From Oceanirhabdus sp942490885 (GTDB lineage Bacteria; Bacillota; Clostridia; Clostridiales; Clostridiaceae), in assembly GCA_942490885.1 (NCBI GenBank), contig CALNYT010000002.1, forward strand, positions 2,232,001 to 2,296,000: a stretch of 64,000 bases of DNA, written 5' to 3'. The notes under the pieces are model-generated. The model was not told the origin of the DNA. It worked only from the letters and a program-made list of their open reading frames with translations, and ran no database searches. A program made the translations under genes and the position numbers. Below are positions 24,196 to 33,283 of this stretch, piece by piece (position 1 is the first letter of the stretch; each line of letters starts with the position of its first letter).

Positions 24196-25533
24196 TTATA
24201 GAGATGAAAGTGTCTTTTTTTTCCATTTGCCACTTTTCCATCTAAAGTACATCAATATTCCCCTTAAACATTCATCAATTCCAAATGCTATCCAAATACC
24301 AATTAGTCCAAGATTATATCTGATACCTAAAACATATGCTAAACCAGTACTGATTAACCATAAAGAGATGATACCAACTAGCACCGGAAATATTGTATCA
24401 CCAGTACCCCTTAGAGCGTCTATGACTACTATGTTGAATGTTCGGCCAACTTCAACAAGGATATCAAATATAAGTATAGTAGCACCTAATGCTATTATAT
24501 TGTTGTTGGCAGTGAAGATTGACATTAATTGTTTCCCCAGTAAACTTCCAAGTATACTCAGAGAAAGTGTTGCAATTAATGCACTTTTAAGTGCGATTGA
24601 AAAAATTCTATCTGCAAGTTCAAAATTATTTTCCCCTTTATACCTACTGACCATAATCTGATTAGCTTGTCCGATGGATAGGGAAATTGCAAAGAAGAAT
24701 CTAACCAAAGTCATTACATATGTTTTGACTGTAAATGCATTCTCACCTAAATTATTAAGGATGATGGCAGTCATAAAAAGTTGTGAAGCATTATAATTCA
24801 TTTTTTCTAGAGCTGATGGAACTCCTAACAAAATCATATCTTTGATAATATCAAAAGGTAGTGGGAAAATAAGTTTAAAAATATTGATGTTTTCTATAGT
24901 TCTAAAAAAGAAAATACATAATATAATTAATCCAATTAATCTACTGAAGGATGTTGCAATGGCAACACCTTTTACTCCCAAGATTGGAAAACCAAGGAAT
25001 CCGAAGATGAATAAAGCATCTAAAACTGCATTAATAGTATTCATGATAAATGTTACTTTCATCGTTATCTTTGTATATCCATGACTTCTTATTATAGCAG
25101 ATATATTACTTAATAGAGCTTGAAGAAAAATCGCGCCTCCTACATAAAATAAATATTCATTGGAATATGAGAAGAGTTCTTTAGTAACACCAATAGCATT
25201 GAGTATTGGTACTCTGAACTGAATTAAAACTAAACTACTAACTACCCCTATTATTAAACTAAGCAACATTGAAATAGCTGCAATTTTTGATGTTAAAGTT
25301 TTTTCTTTTTTTCCTAGGCTTTGAGCGGTTAAGACAGCTGAAGAACCAGAAATTATGGTGAAAATAATTGTGAACATCCATATTACTTGAGTAGTAGCGC
25401 CTACAGCAGAGGCAGCACTATCAGAATAGCTACTTAGCATCCAAGTATCAATAAATGCTAATAGCATGAACATAATATTTTCCACAAATATTGGCCATGT
25501 AAGTTTAAAAAGAACTTTGTTTTGTTTTTTCAT
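24196..25533 (-). CDS. MATE-family efflux protein
   Basis: A 445-residue cation-coupled multidrug/toxic-compound exporter with twelve hydrophobic segments in two related halves. Family patterns include LTWPIFVENIMFMLLAFIDTWMLS near the N-terminus, SAVLTAQSLG, and in the second half GVPSALEKMNYNASQLF and DALRGTGDTIFPVLVG. The start is ATG 25533, behind AAAGTAGG, rather than a longer reading. It appears monocistronic. The substrate cannot be inferred. Confidence 0.9.
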   Translation of the reverse strand: MKKQNKVLFKLTWPIFVENIMFMLLAFIDTWMLSSYSDSAASAVGATTQVIWMFTIIFTIISGSSAVLTAQSLGKKEKTLTSKIAAISMLLSLIIGVVSSLVLIQFRVPILNAIGVTKELFSYSNEYLFYVGGAIFLQALLSNISAIIRSHGYTKITMKVTFIMNTINAVLDALFIFGFLGFPILGVKGVAIATSFSRLIGLIILCIFFFRTIENINIFKLIFPLPFDIIKDMILLGVPSALEKMNYNASQLFMTAIILNNLGENAFTVKTYVMTLVRFFFAISLSIGQANQIMVSRYKGENNFELADRIFSIALKSALIATLSLSILGSLLGKQLMSIFTANNNIIALGATILIFDILVEVGRTFNIVVIDALRGTGDTIFPVLVGIISLWLISTGLAYVLGIRYNLGLIGIWIAFGIDECLRGILMYFRWKSGKWKKKTLSSL

Positions 25534-25658
25534 AAGTAAGCCTACTTTCTTAGTCAAAAATTCCAAATATAATTAGCTTTTAAAATATATCATGGGGAGT
25601 GTAAAACTTCAATATATTAATAGTAAGAAGTAAAAATTGTTGTAAATGAGGTGAAAAA

Positions 25659-25835
25659 ATGATAATTAAGAAAAGGGTTATTCTAATAATTATTATATTT
25701 TCATTATTAATTAGTACTAGTTTAATTGGATGTGATAAAAATAAAGTAAATAATACAATTAAAAATGATACAGTAAATTGTGAGTCAGTAGATAGTGAGA
25801 CTGAAAATAATGAGAATAATAGTAATGCTAAATGA
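25659..25835 (+). CDS. Small lipoprotein
   Basis: A 58-residue protein with GAGGTG before ATG 25659. It has a basic start (MIIKKR), a hydrophobic stretch and the lipobox SLIGC at residues 21-25. A short polar tail rich in Asn, Asp and Glu follows. It is a typical tiny clostridial lipoprotein with no recognised domain. It sits alone, followed by a small hairpin at 25851-25868. Confidence 0.65.
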   Translation: MIIKKRVILIIIIFSLLISTSLIGCDKNKVNNTIKNDTVNCESVDSETENNENNSNAK

Positions 25836-25850
25836 GGGGTATAAAAACTA

Positions 25851-25874
25851 TGCTGGTTAGCATAGACAAAAAAT
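25851..25874 (+). terminator. Weak hairpin after the small lipoprotein gene
   Basis: CTATGCT and AGCATAG flank a four-base loop. No T-run follows on this strand, so termination is uncertain. Confidence 0.35.
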
Positions 25875-26032
25875 AAGATTTTATAGGGAACAATATGATT
25901 TGTGTCAAGGGACTCGCGTTTGAATATAATTATGGAAATAAATTAATAAATTCTCCTGCATTGATTGAATTATTTGTCATATTATGATACTTTTTATAAG
26001 TGGTTATATTTAAAAATTCAGGAGGTATTATA

Positions 26033-26380
26033 ATGGAAATTAAAAGAATTGAATCAACAGGAAGAATGAGCAGAATAGTTATACATGGAAATACAGTTTA
26101 TCTTTGTGGACAAACATGTGGAGATGCTGAAAAAGGAATGAAGGAACAAACAAAAGTTGTTCTTGAAAAAATAGAAGATTTATTAGCAAAAGCTGGGTCT
26201 AGTAAGGAAAAAATCCTTTCAACAACTATTTACATAAAAGACATGGATCTCTTCAGTGAAATGAACGAAGTATGGGATGAATGGGTATCTAAAGAGAATC
26301 AACCTGCTAGAGCATGTGTAGAGGCAAAAATGGCTAGAGAAGAAATATTAGTAGAAATGTCAGTTGTTGCAGCACTTTAA
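26033..26380 (+). CDS. RidA-family imine/enamine deaminase
   Basis: A 115-residue YjgF/RidA-type protein that hydrolyses reactive imine or enamine intermediates of amino-acid metabolism. ATG 26033 follows AGGAGG; a longer reading is unlikely. Family landmarks are GNTVYLCGQT, QTKVVLEKIEDLLAKAGSS and the C-terminal ARACVEAKMAREEILVEMSVVAA, which includes the catalytic Arg of active members. It is monocistronic and ends at a bidirectional terminator. Confidence 0.9.
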   Translation: MEIKRIESTGRMSRIVIHGNTVYLCGQTCGDAEKGMKEQTKVVLEKIEDLLAKAGSSKEKILSTTIYIKDMDLFSEMNEVWDEWVSKENQPARACVEAKMAREEILVEMSVVAAL

Positions 26381-26410
26381 TACATGCATTAATAATATGG
26401 TATTAATAGA

Positions 26411-26444
26411 AAAGAGGTTTGTCTAAGGACAAACCTCTTTATTA
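26411..26444. terminator. Bidirectional terminator
   Basis: A perfect 13-bp stem (AAAGAGGTTTGTC and its complement) with a TAAG loop lies between convergent genes. Confidence 0.88.
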
Positions 26445-26446
26445 TA

Positions 26447-28111
26447 TTATTTTTCTATGCTTGAAAGAATAGAATGTATTTCAGTATACCCATTTGCATA
26501 ATTATAGCTAGTTATAGTTTTAACTAAACCAACCCCTTTAGCATAGTAATTTTTAACAGTCAGTTCATCACCATAGAATGTAGTTAATTCTATTGCGGAA
26601 TAAGTACCACTAGGGGTTTCAATTTCAGTATTAACTGATGAAATATAAGTAGTAGTATCATCTATGTTTTCCCAATAAGTACCTTCGGAAAGAGGTGCTG
26701 AAATAATTACATGGTTAAGAATTCTATCTTCTGTTTTTGTATAATCAGTTCCATCAACATTGTCACTAGAGAATACAATTGAAATAGCATTATCATTTAC
26801 TGAAAAAACAGTTATATAACTATACTCAGGATTTCTAGATAGAGTTTGTAATTTATCATTGTTGAAGTATTGTAGTTCAATAGAATTTACTTCATTTCCA
26901 TCATCATCAGTGTAATGGTAGATAGCTTTTTCTTTTGGAAAGAAATAGTCAGATACATTTACATTACCATCTATAGAGGTTCCATAAGATTTTAAGAATT
27001 CAATATTGTCGTAATGAGTAAATGATGATAGTTCTTTTTTTTCTGGTATAATATCATATTTATTCATTAATTCAATTGCATTTATTGAATTGTTCTTAAT
27101 TTTAGGTCTAGCAATTTTTATAGGATCATTAATATCGTAGTAGCTAGTTTCTGCTTCTACTTGGACTTTTACAATATTTTCTATATTAATATCTAAAACA
27201 TATTTTAGGGATATAATATATCCATTTTGGATAGAGAAAGTACATGTTAATCCTTTTTCACCCAATATATCAGGTAGAACATCAATTTGAGATAAAATCA
27301 TCTCTCTGTTTGAATCTAATTCACTTAAAATCGAATCTATATCTATTTCATTTGTTTCAAAAGAATATTTTTTAGTTAATTCTAAAAGTTTCCTCATTGC
27401 TTCATCATTTGAAACTATGCTCTTTAAAAGTAATTTGAGATTCTCATTATTAATTTTGAGTTCGTAAGTTTTAGCTTTTATGCTACCCTTTCTTCTCTTA
27501 AGTGTTTGATAATCTTTGTCAGTTATTATATTTTTTAAAGAATTATCAGTATCTAAAGATTGAATAATATCAAAAATATCTTTATTTATTTGAATAGATG
27601 TTTCTTGGCTTGTTAAGATTTGCTCATAAAGTTCGTTGTCAATTGGAGCGTAAGATATTTTAGATATAAGTTCATTTAAGTTAAATTTTAAGTATTCTTC
27701 TTTTTTTGTTCCAAAACCTAGAGCAGACTTCATGAATTTTGGCATTTTCATATAGTATTGTAAATTCTTTTTACCATCTTTTGATGGTTCAATATAGTAT
27801 TCAGTATCAAAGTTTAAATCCATTACATCTAAATTCAGATTAACTAATGCTGTAGGAAGCTTGTCCGCGTTTAGCTTATAGGCGCCCGTGCTAGATAATT
27901 TTAAGTCTAAAGGAAAAGATCCTTCAAGATTTATGAGTTCTCCAGGGAATTCTAAATGTATTTTAGCTGATGAATCGAAAGTGTACGATTTAATTTCAGC
28001 TATTTTGAGTAAAGCTTGAGAAATTTCTTTAGCTTCTTTTGAACAAGATACAAAAGTAAACATTGCTAAAAGTACTATTGAAATCAGTTTAACAACTTTT
28101 CTTTGGTTCAT
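26447..28111 (-). CDS. Large lipoprotein of unknown function
   Basis: A 554-residue protein starting at ATG 28111 behind GGAGGAT. The signal peptide ends in the lipobox FTFVSC. The mature region begins with a section resembling lipid- or polymer-binding lipoproteins that measure an IKSYTFDSSAKIHLEF pattern. It continues with beta-rich sequence, including a C-terminal SSVNTEIETPSGTYSAIELTTFYG...KNYYAKGVGLVKTI module typical of DUF-type outer-surface lipoproteins. No catalytic motif is apparent. It is monocistronic and lies on the cell surface. Confidence 0.7.
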   Translation of the reverse strand: MNQRKVVKLISIVLLAMFTFVSCSKEAKEISQALLKIAEIKSYTFDSSAKIHLEFPGELINLEGSFPLDLKLSSTGAYKLNADKLPTALVNLNLDVMDLNFDTEYYIEPSKDGKKNLQYYMKMPKFMKSALGFGTKKEEYLKFNLNELISKISYAPIDNELYEQILTSQETSIQINKDIFDIIQSLDTDNSLKNIITDKDYQTLKRRKGSIKAKTYELKINNENLKLLLKSIVSNDEAMRKLLELTKKYSFETNEIDIDSILSELDSNREMILSQIDVLPDILGEKGLTCTFSIQNGYIISLKYVLDINIENIVKVQVEAETSYYDINDPIKIARPKIKNNSINAIELMNKYDIIPEKKELSSFTHYDNIEFLKSYGTSIDGNVNVSDYFFPKEKAIYHYTDDDGNEVNSIELQYFNNDKLQTLSRNPEYSYITVFSVNDNAISIVFSSDNVDGTDYTKTEDRILNHVIISAPLSEGTYWENIDDTTTYISSVNTEIETPSGTYSAIELTTFYGDELTVKNYYAKGVGLVKTITSYNYANGYTEIHSILSSIEK

Positions 28112-28316
28112 AATAATCCTCCATTTCATTAATAAAGACATACTTAAATATTATACCAAAATTAAAAGAAAATTCATAGTAAAGATTTTATTGAGAAAAA
28201 AATTCGAATTTGCTTAAAATTTATGGTAAAAAGCTTAAGATATGGTTAATATAAAAGTTAGATAAAAAAATAAGCATAAAGAATGTATTTAAATGATAAC
28301 TAGTGAGGTGGGTTAA

Positions 28317-29474
28317 GTGAAAAAAATACTATGTTATATAATATTATTTAGTAGTGTTATGTTTGTTTCTTGCAATATAACTGAAAATAATAACATAAAA
28401 GAAAGAGAACAATTAGAAGAGGAGATTAAAAGCGAAGAAAAGGTTGAGAAAGATATTATTAAAGAAATAATTGAGAGTATGACTTTAGAAGAAAAAGTAG
28501 GTCAGATGATAATTGGGGGATTTAGTGGTGTTTCATTGAGTGAGGATAGCAAAAATAAAATATTAGAAAAGAATTTAGGTGGAGTAATACTCTTTAATAG
28601 AAATATAACAGGTAAGGAGCAGTTAATGGAACTGAATAGGCAACTAAAGGATTTAAATAGTAAAATAGGACTTTTTATTTCAGTAGATGAAGAAGGAGGA
28701 CGTGTCTCAAGATTGCCCAAAGGGAAAGTTTTAATTCCGCCAAGTTATAATATTGGACAGCTAAATAATGTGGATTTATGTAAAGATGTTGGGGAGTTAA
28801 TTGGAGAAGAATTAAGAATGTATGGGTTTAACATGGATTTTGCACCAGTTCTTGATATTTGGACTAATAAAGAAAATAAAGTTATTGGAGATAGGGCATT
28901 TGGAGATAATGTAGAAATAGTTAGTAAATGTGGTATTGAGATGATAAAGGGATTCAAGGAAAAAGAAATAATATCGGTTGTGAAGCATTTCCCAGGGCAC
29001 GGAGATACTGTAATGGATTCTCATAAAGGATTACCAGTTATAGAATATGGTTTAGAAGATTTAAAGAAACGAGAACTAATACCATTTATTGAGTCAATAA
29101 AGTATGAGGTAGATGGGATTATGGTAGGGCATTTGTTGCTACCTAAAGTTGATTGTAGTGGCTACCCGGCATCATTATCAAAAATATTTATTGAAGATTT
29201 ATTAAGGAATAAGATGGGGTATAAGGGATTGATTATAACAGATGATATGGAAATGGGAGCAATAAAGAATAATTTTGGAATAAAAGAGGCTAGTATTAAA
29301 GCTGTGGAAGCTGGAGTAGATATTCTTTTAGTATGTCATACCGAAGGGAATATAACTGCAGCTATTCAGAGTATAGTTGAAGGAGTGAAGGATGGGAGGA
29401 TATCAGAAGAAAGAATAGAAGAAAGCGTTATGAGGATTCTAAAAATTAAAGAAAAGTATGGTATATTAAAGTAG
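28317..29474 (+). CDS. Beta-N-acetylhexosaminidase lipoprotein (NagZ-like, GH3)
   Basis: A 385-residue GH3 enzyme that releases N-acetylglucosamine from cell-wall fragments. It starts at GTG 28317 behind GAGGTGGG and is predicted to be a lipoprotein (VMFVSCN). Conserved blocks include MTLEEKVGQMI, VDEEGGRVSRL, GFNMDFAPVLDI, the His-Asp dyad in KHFPGHGDTVMDSHKG, and the nucleophile region ITDDMEMGAI (Asp309-310). Length fits single-domain Gram-positive NagZ proteins. It sits just upstream of a nucleoside hydrolase gene, consistent with scavenging. Confidence 0.92.
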   Translation: MKKILCYIILFSSVMFVSCNITENNNIKEREQLEEEIKSEEKVEKDIIKEIIESMTLEEKVGQMIIGGFSGVSLSEDSKNKILEKNLGGVILFNRNITGKEQLMELNRQLKDLNSKIGLFISVDEEGGRVSRLPKGKVLIPPSYNIGQLNNVDLCKDVGELIGEELRMYGFNMDFAPVLDIWTNKENKVIGDRAFGDNVEIVSKCGIEMIKGFKEKEIISVVKHFPGHGDTVMDSHKGLPVIEYGLEDLKKRELIPFIESIKYEVDGIMVGHLLLPKVDCSGYPASLSKIFIEDLLRNKMGYKGLIITDDMEMGAIKNNFGIKEASIKAVEAGVDILLVCHTEGNITAAIQSIVEGVKDGRISEERIEESVMRILKIKEKYGILK

Positions 29475-29524
29475 AGTTATTTTTTATAAACTTTATATTG
29501 ATAAAAATGAGGAGTGACGTACAT

Positions 29525-30469
29525 ATGAGTATTAACTTAAAGAAGAAACCTGTAATTATTGATTGTGATCCAGGATATGACGATGCACTAGCATTAATTT
29601 TAGCACTTGGGAATGAAAAACTTGATGTAAGAGCTATTACAACTTGCGCTGGTAATCAGACAGGGGAAAAAATCCTTAAAAATGCATTGAATATTGTTAG
29701 TTTTTTAGAAAAGGATGTTACAGTTGCCTTAGGGGCTAAAAAACCCTTGATGAGAGAACTTGAAATTGCACCTGAAGTGCACGGTGAAACAGGCTTAGAT
29801 GGGGCGGAATTACCTGAGGGGGACATAGTCGCTAACAAGGAAAATGCTATAAACTTAATGAGAAAAATTATAATGGAAAGCGATGAGAAGATAACTATAA
29901 TAGTAACTGGTCCATTGACGAATATGGCTCTTTTATTAACATTGTATCCTGAAATAAAAGAGAAAATATGCGAGATTGCAATAATGGGAGGCTCTTGTTT
30001 CGGAGGTAATGTGACTCCATGCGCTGAATATAATATAAAAACAGATCCAGAAGCTGCGGACATTGTATTCAAAAGTGGAATTGAAATTGCAATGTGTGGT
30101 TTAGATGTAACTCACAGAGCATTGTTTACTAAAGAAGATTTTCAAGATATAAGGGAAATTGGTAATAAAACTAGTGAATTAGCATATAGAGTACTAGTAG
30201 CCTATTCAAAATACTATGAAGAAAATACTGAATTAGAAGGTATTCCAGTACATGACGCTTGTGCAGTTGCATACACTATTGATTCCAGCATCTTTGAAAC
30301 CCAAAAATGTTATGTCACTGTGGAAACAAAAGGTGAATATACAACAGGACAAACTGTAGTTGACTACAGAGATTTGTTAAGAAAAGAGAAAAATACAAAT
30401 GTTGCTTTTGATATTGATAAAGAAGCATTTTTGAATTTAATTAAAGATGCTATAAGGGAATTACCGTAA
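29525..30469 (+). CDS. Ribonucleoside hydrolase (IU-NH family)
   Basis: A 314-residue enzyme that splits nucleosides to base and ribose. ATG 29525 follows GAGGAG. The calcium-binding signature is present as IIDCDPGYDDALAL, followed by ITTCAGNQTGEKILKNAL and ITIIVTGPLTNMALLL. HDACAVAYTID holds the catalytic His region. Length is standard. The gene is 50 bases after the hexosaminidase and may share its transcript. Specificity for purine or pyrimidine nucleosides is not evident. Confidence 0.9.
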   Translation: MSINLKKKPVIIDCDPGYDDALALILALGNEKLDVRAITTCAGNQTGEKILKNALNIVSFLEKDVTVALGAKKPLMRELEIAPEVHGETGLDGAELPEGDIVANKENAINLMRKIIMESDEKITIIVTGPLTNMALLLTLYPEIKEKICEIAIMGGSCFGGNVTPCAEYNIKTDPEAADIVFKSGIEIAMCGLDVTHRALFTKEDFQDIREIGNKTSELAYRVLVAYSKYYEENTELEGIPVHDACAVAYTIDSSIFETQKCYVTVETKGEYTTGQTVVDYRDLLRKEKNTNVAFDIDKEAFLNLIKDAIRELP

Positions 30470-30579
30470 GAAAAGTTGAAATGTAACTATTTCGTAATTT
30501 ATGAAATATATTTATATCATAAAATTATTGTATAAACCTTAATTTATTAATATAAAATTTAAGTATTTGGGGGGCGAAC

Positions 30580-31281
30580 ATGAAAAAAATATTTATTATT
30601 GTTATGATTACTCTGACATTGGGAGTTACTGGGTGTGGAAATAAAACCACTGAAAATAGTAAGAATTTAAACAATAGAAATACTTCAAATGTTACACAAA
30701 ATGAAAATGGAAAAGATAAAGAAAAGGAAGAACAGAAAAATAAAGATGGGGCTTCGGAAAGCAGCCAAGAAATAAGAAATGCACTAAAAGAAGCAGTTGA
30801 TAAAATAGAAAATGAAGGATTTTTTAAATATAACTTAAATTTAGTATATAGAGAAAATGGAACATATAAGTATTCAGAGTTGAAAGATTCAAAACAAGTA
30901 ACAGATGGAGATGGATATAAATTCGAAGGCGACTTCTATTCAAACAAATTTGGTGCTATTGAAACTGTATTAGCATTTAATAAACTATGGATTGAATATG
31001 TTAATCAGGGAAATACGAATCTATTCAGTAGAGTTAAGAAAGATAGTGAAGCATATGAAGATATTATGAAGTTCAATAAAAATGGCTTAACAGAAAACTT
31101 TAAAACTGTTGAAATTGGAGAAGTAAGGAATTACAATGACTTTTATTATGTGTGGACTCATGAAGTGATTGAGGAATTAAGAAATGGAGAAATAACATTA
31201 AGAGAATATAACTGGATATATAAATTAAAAAAAGAAGAGATGGATTTCTATATTGTTGCTTTTACTGGAGATAAGGTATAG
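30580..31281 (+). CDS. Hypothetical lipoprotein
   Basis: A 233-residue secreted lipoprotein with lipobox GVTGC at about residue 19. A low-complexity Asn/Lys/Glu linker follows (residues 20-65), then a globular region of about 160 residues without known motifs (EGFFKYNLNLVYRENGTYKYSEL, FKTVEIGEVRNYNDFYYVWTHEV). GGGGGGCG precedes ATG 30580. Function unknown. Confidence 0.6.
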   Translation: MKKIFIIVMITLTLGVTGCGNKTTENSKNLNNRNTSNVTQNENGKDKEKEEQKNKDGASESSQEIRNALKEAVDKIENEGFFKYNLNLVYRENGTYKYSELKDSKQVTDGDGYKFEGDFYSNKFGAIETVLAFNKLWIEYVNQGNTNLFSRVKKDSEAYEDIMKFNKNGLTENFKTVEIGEVRNYNDFYYVWTHEVIEELRNGEITLREYNWIYKLKKEEMDFYIVAFTGDKV

Positions 31282-31294
31282 TTTTAGAATTATT

Positions 31295-31336
31295 AAGCTC
31301 AAGGAAATAATTTATTATTTCTTTGGGCTTTTACGA
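31295..31336 (+). terminator. Terminator after the lipoprotein gene
   Basis: A hairpin with AAGCTCAAGGAAATAA and its imperfect complement is followed by TTTT. Confidence 0.65.
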
Positions 31337-31441
31337 TTTGATAAATAAAAACATTTGAAGATTGTATTGATAAAAAATAAAAATAAATGTAAAATATATG
31401 AGTCAATAATCATAAAGATTAATTATACGAGGAGGATTGGT

Positions 31442-31726
31442 ATGAAGTCTAATATGAAAGATATTTCAAAGCAGTTAAATAAAGAAGCTATTATGACAAT
31501 AGGTTTATACATATTCTTTTTCGTATGGTGGTATGTATTATCATACGGATTAGGTAATAAGGATGTTAGTCAGTACAAGTATATTTTTGGTCTTCCTGAA
31601 TGGTTTTTTTATAGTTGTGTGTTAGGGTATGTAGTAATATGTCTAGCAGTTTTTGTTATGGTAAGAGTATTTTTCAAAGAGATTGATTTTGAAGATGCTG
31701 ATGAAAAATCAAGGGAGAATAAATAA
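31442..31726 (+). CDS. DUF997 (YhdT-like) small membrane protein
   Basis: A 94-residue protein with two membrane segments (residues about 15-35 and 52-75) and a charged tail. Sequence FFFVWWYVLSYGLG...YIFGLPEWFFYSCVLGYV is typical of the DUF997/YhdT family. GAGGAGG precedes ATG 31442. It ends one base before panF, the same pairing seen in many bacteria, where it is thought to act with the pantothenate symporter. Confidence 0.85.
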   Translation: MKSNMKDISKQLNKEAIMTIGLYIFFFVWWYVLSYGLGNKDVSQYKYIFGLPEWFFYSCVLGYVVICLAVFVMVRVFFKEIDFEDADEKSRENK

Positions 31727-31727
31727 A

Positions 31728-33185
31728 ATGGAAAAAATATACATATTATTACCTATGATAGGTTACCTAATTGTAATGTTTGTCGTAGCATTATTTTGTA
31801 GTAGAATTAAAACTAATAAAGGTGGAGAGGGATTCATTCAAGAGTATTTCATAGGTGGAAGAACAATGGGTGGATTTGTTTTGGCTATGACGTTAATAGC
31901 AACATATGCCAGTGCTAGTAGTTTTGTTGGAGGACCGGGGGTGGCTTATAAGCTTGGCTTTGGGTGGGTATTACTAGCAATGATACAGGTACCAACCGCT
32001 TTCTTGACTTTAGGCGTCTTAGGAAAAAAATTTGCAATTATATCCAGAAAAATAAAAGCAGTAACAATTACAGGATTTTTAAAGGCTAGATATGAAAGTA
32101 ATGCTGTAGTTATTTTATCATCTGTAGCTATACTTGTGTTTTTTGCTGCTACAATGGTGGCTCAATTCATTGGTGGGGCTAGATTATTTCAGACTGTAAC
32201 AGGTTATTCATATAAAACAGGACTAATAATATTTGGATTATCTGTAGTATTATATACTACTATTGGTGGTTTTAAGGCAGTTGCAATTACGGATGCAATT
32301 CAAGGGGTAGTTATGATGATAGCTACTGTATTTCTTTTTTATTCAGTTGTTAAGTTTGGCGGTGGAATGGATAGTATATTGTATAAAATTCAAAAGGTTT
32401 CACCTTCAATGTTAACACCGGATGCTGGAGGTGCTATAGCTAAACCATATATACTTTCATTTTGGATTTTAGTAGGTTTTGCTGTTCTTGGACTTCCTCA
32501 GACATCAATTAGATGTATGGGATTCAGGGATTCAAAATCATTACATAATGCCATGATAATTGGAACAGTTGTTGTAGGATTCTTAATGTTAGGTATGCAT
32601 ATTATTGGAGTTTTTGGATCAGTAGTTGTTCCAGGTATTGAAATAGGGGATATGGCAATACCCCAAATAACTTTAAAGGTAATGAATCCGATTTTAGCTG
32701 GAATTTTCATTGCTGGTCCATTGGCTGCAATAATGTCTACTGTAGACTCTATGTTAATATTAGCATCTGCAACTATAATAAAAGATCTATATATAAATTT
32801 ATTTGGTGGTAAAGAAGAGGAGAAGATAGTTTCTAAAATGAGTTTTGTTATTACTGGTTTAGTGGGAATGTTAGTTTTCTTTTTGTCATTAAATCCTAAA
32901 AGCTCATTAGTTTGGATAAATTTATTCGCTTTTGGAGGATTAGAAGCGGCTTTCTTATGGCCAACAATTCTAGGTTTGTATTGGAAGAGGGCTAATGCAT
33001 TAGGTGCACTGATTTCCATGATATCCGGGGTAGGTGCATATGTGATTTTTACTTTGTATTTTCCAAAACCTTTTGGTATGCATCAGATTGTACCAACAAT
33101 ACTTATATCTTTGTTAGGGTTCATAATTGGAAGCTATATTGGGAAAAAACCAGGTAAAGAAATTGAAGAATTGTTTTTCTATTAA
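31728..33185 (+). CDS. panF: Sodium/pantothenate symporter
   Basis: A 485-residue SSSF transporter with about 13 membrane segments that imports pantothenate with Na+ for coenzyme A synthesis. Landmarks are EYFIGGRTMGGFVLAMTLIATYASASSFVGGPG near residue 40, IPSIP-type Na+ site region IMSTVDSMLILASATIIKDLY, and the C-terminal GLYWKRANALGALISMISGV. ATG 31728 follows AAGGGAG and abuts the DUF997 gene. The operon ends with a strong terminator. Confidence 0.9.
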   Translation: MEKIYILLPMIGYLIVMFVVALFCSRIKTNKGGEGFIQEYFIGGRTMGGFVLAMTLIATYASASSFVGGPGVAYKLGFGWVLLAMIQVPTAFLTLGVLGKKFAIISRKIKAVTITGFLKARYESNAVVILSSVAILVFFAATMVAQFIGGARLFQTVTGYSYKTGLIIFGLSVVLYTTIGGFKAVAITDAIQGVVMMIATVFLFYSVVKFGGGMDSILYKIQKVSPSMLTPDAGGAIAKPYILSFWILVGFAVLGLPQTSIRCMGFRDSKSLHNAMIIGTVVVGFLMLGMHIIGVFGSVVVPGIEIGDMAIPQITLKVMNPILAGIFIAGPLAAIMSTVDSMLILASATIIKDLYINLFGGKEEEKIVSKMSFVITGLVGMLVFFLSLNPKSSLVWINLFAFGGLEAAFLWPTILGLYWKRANALGALISMISGVGAYVIFTLYFPKPFGMHQIVPTILISLLGFIIGSYIGKKPGKEIEELFFY

Positions 33186-33213
33186 GAGGTGTGTGTACAC
33201 CTCTTTTGCTTTT
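33184..33213 (+). terminator. Terminator after panF
   Basis: AAGAGGTGT and ACACCTCTT enclose a GTGT loop, followed by a T-rich tract. The arms begin inside the panF stop codon. Confidence 0.8.
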
Positions 33214-33283
33214 TCTTTTACTTTGAGATAAGGGTGAAAAAATGTTAAAATATAGGTAAGGAAGTGAAAGGAGGGGTTCAGAT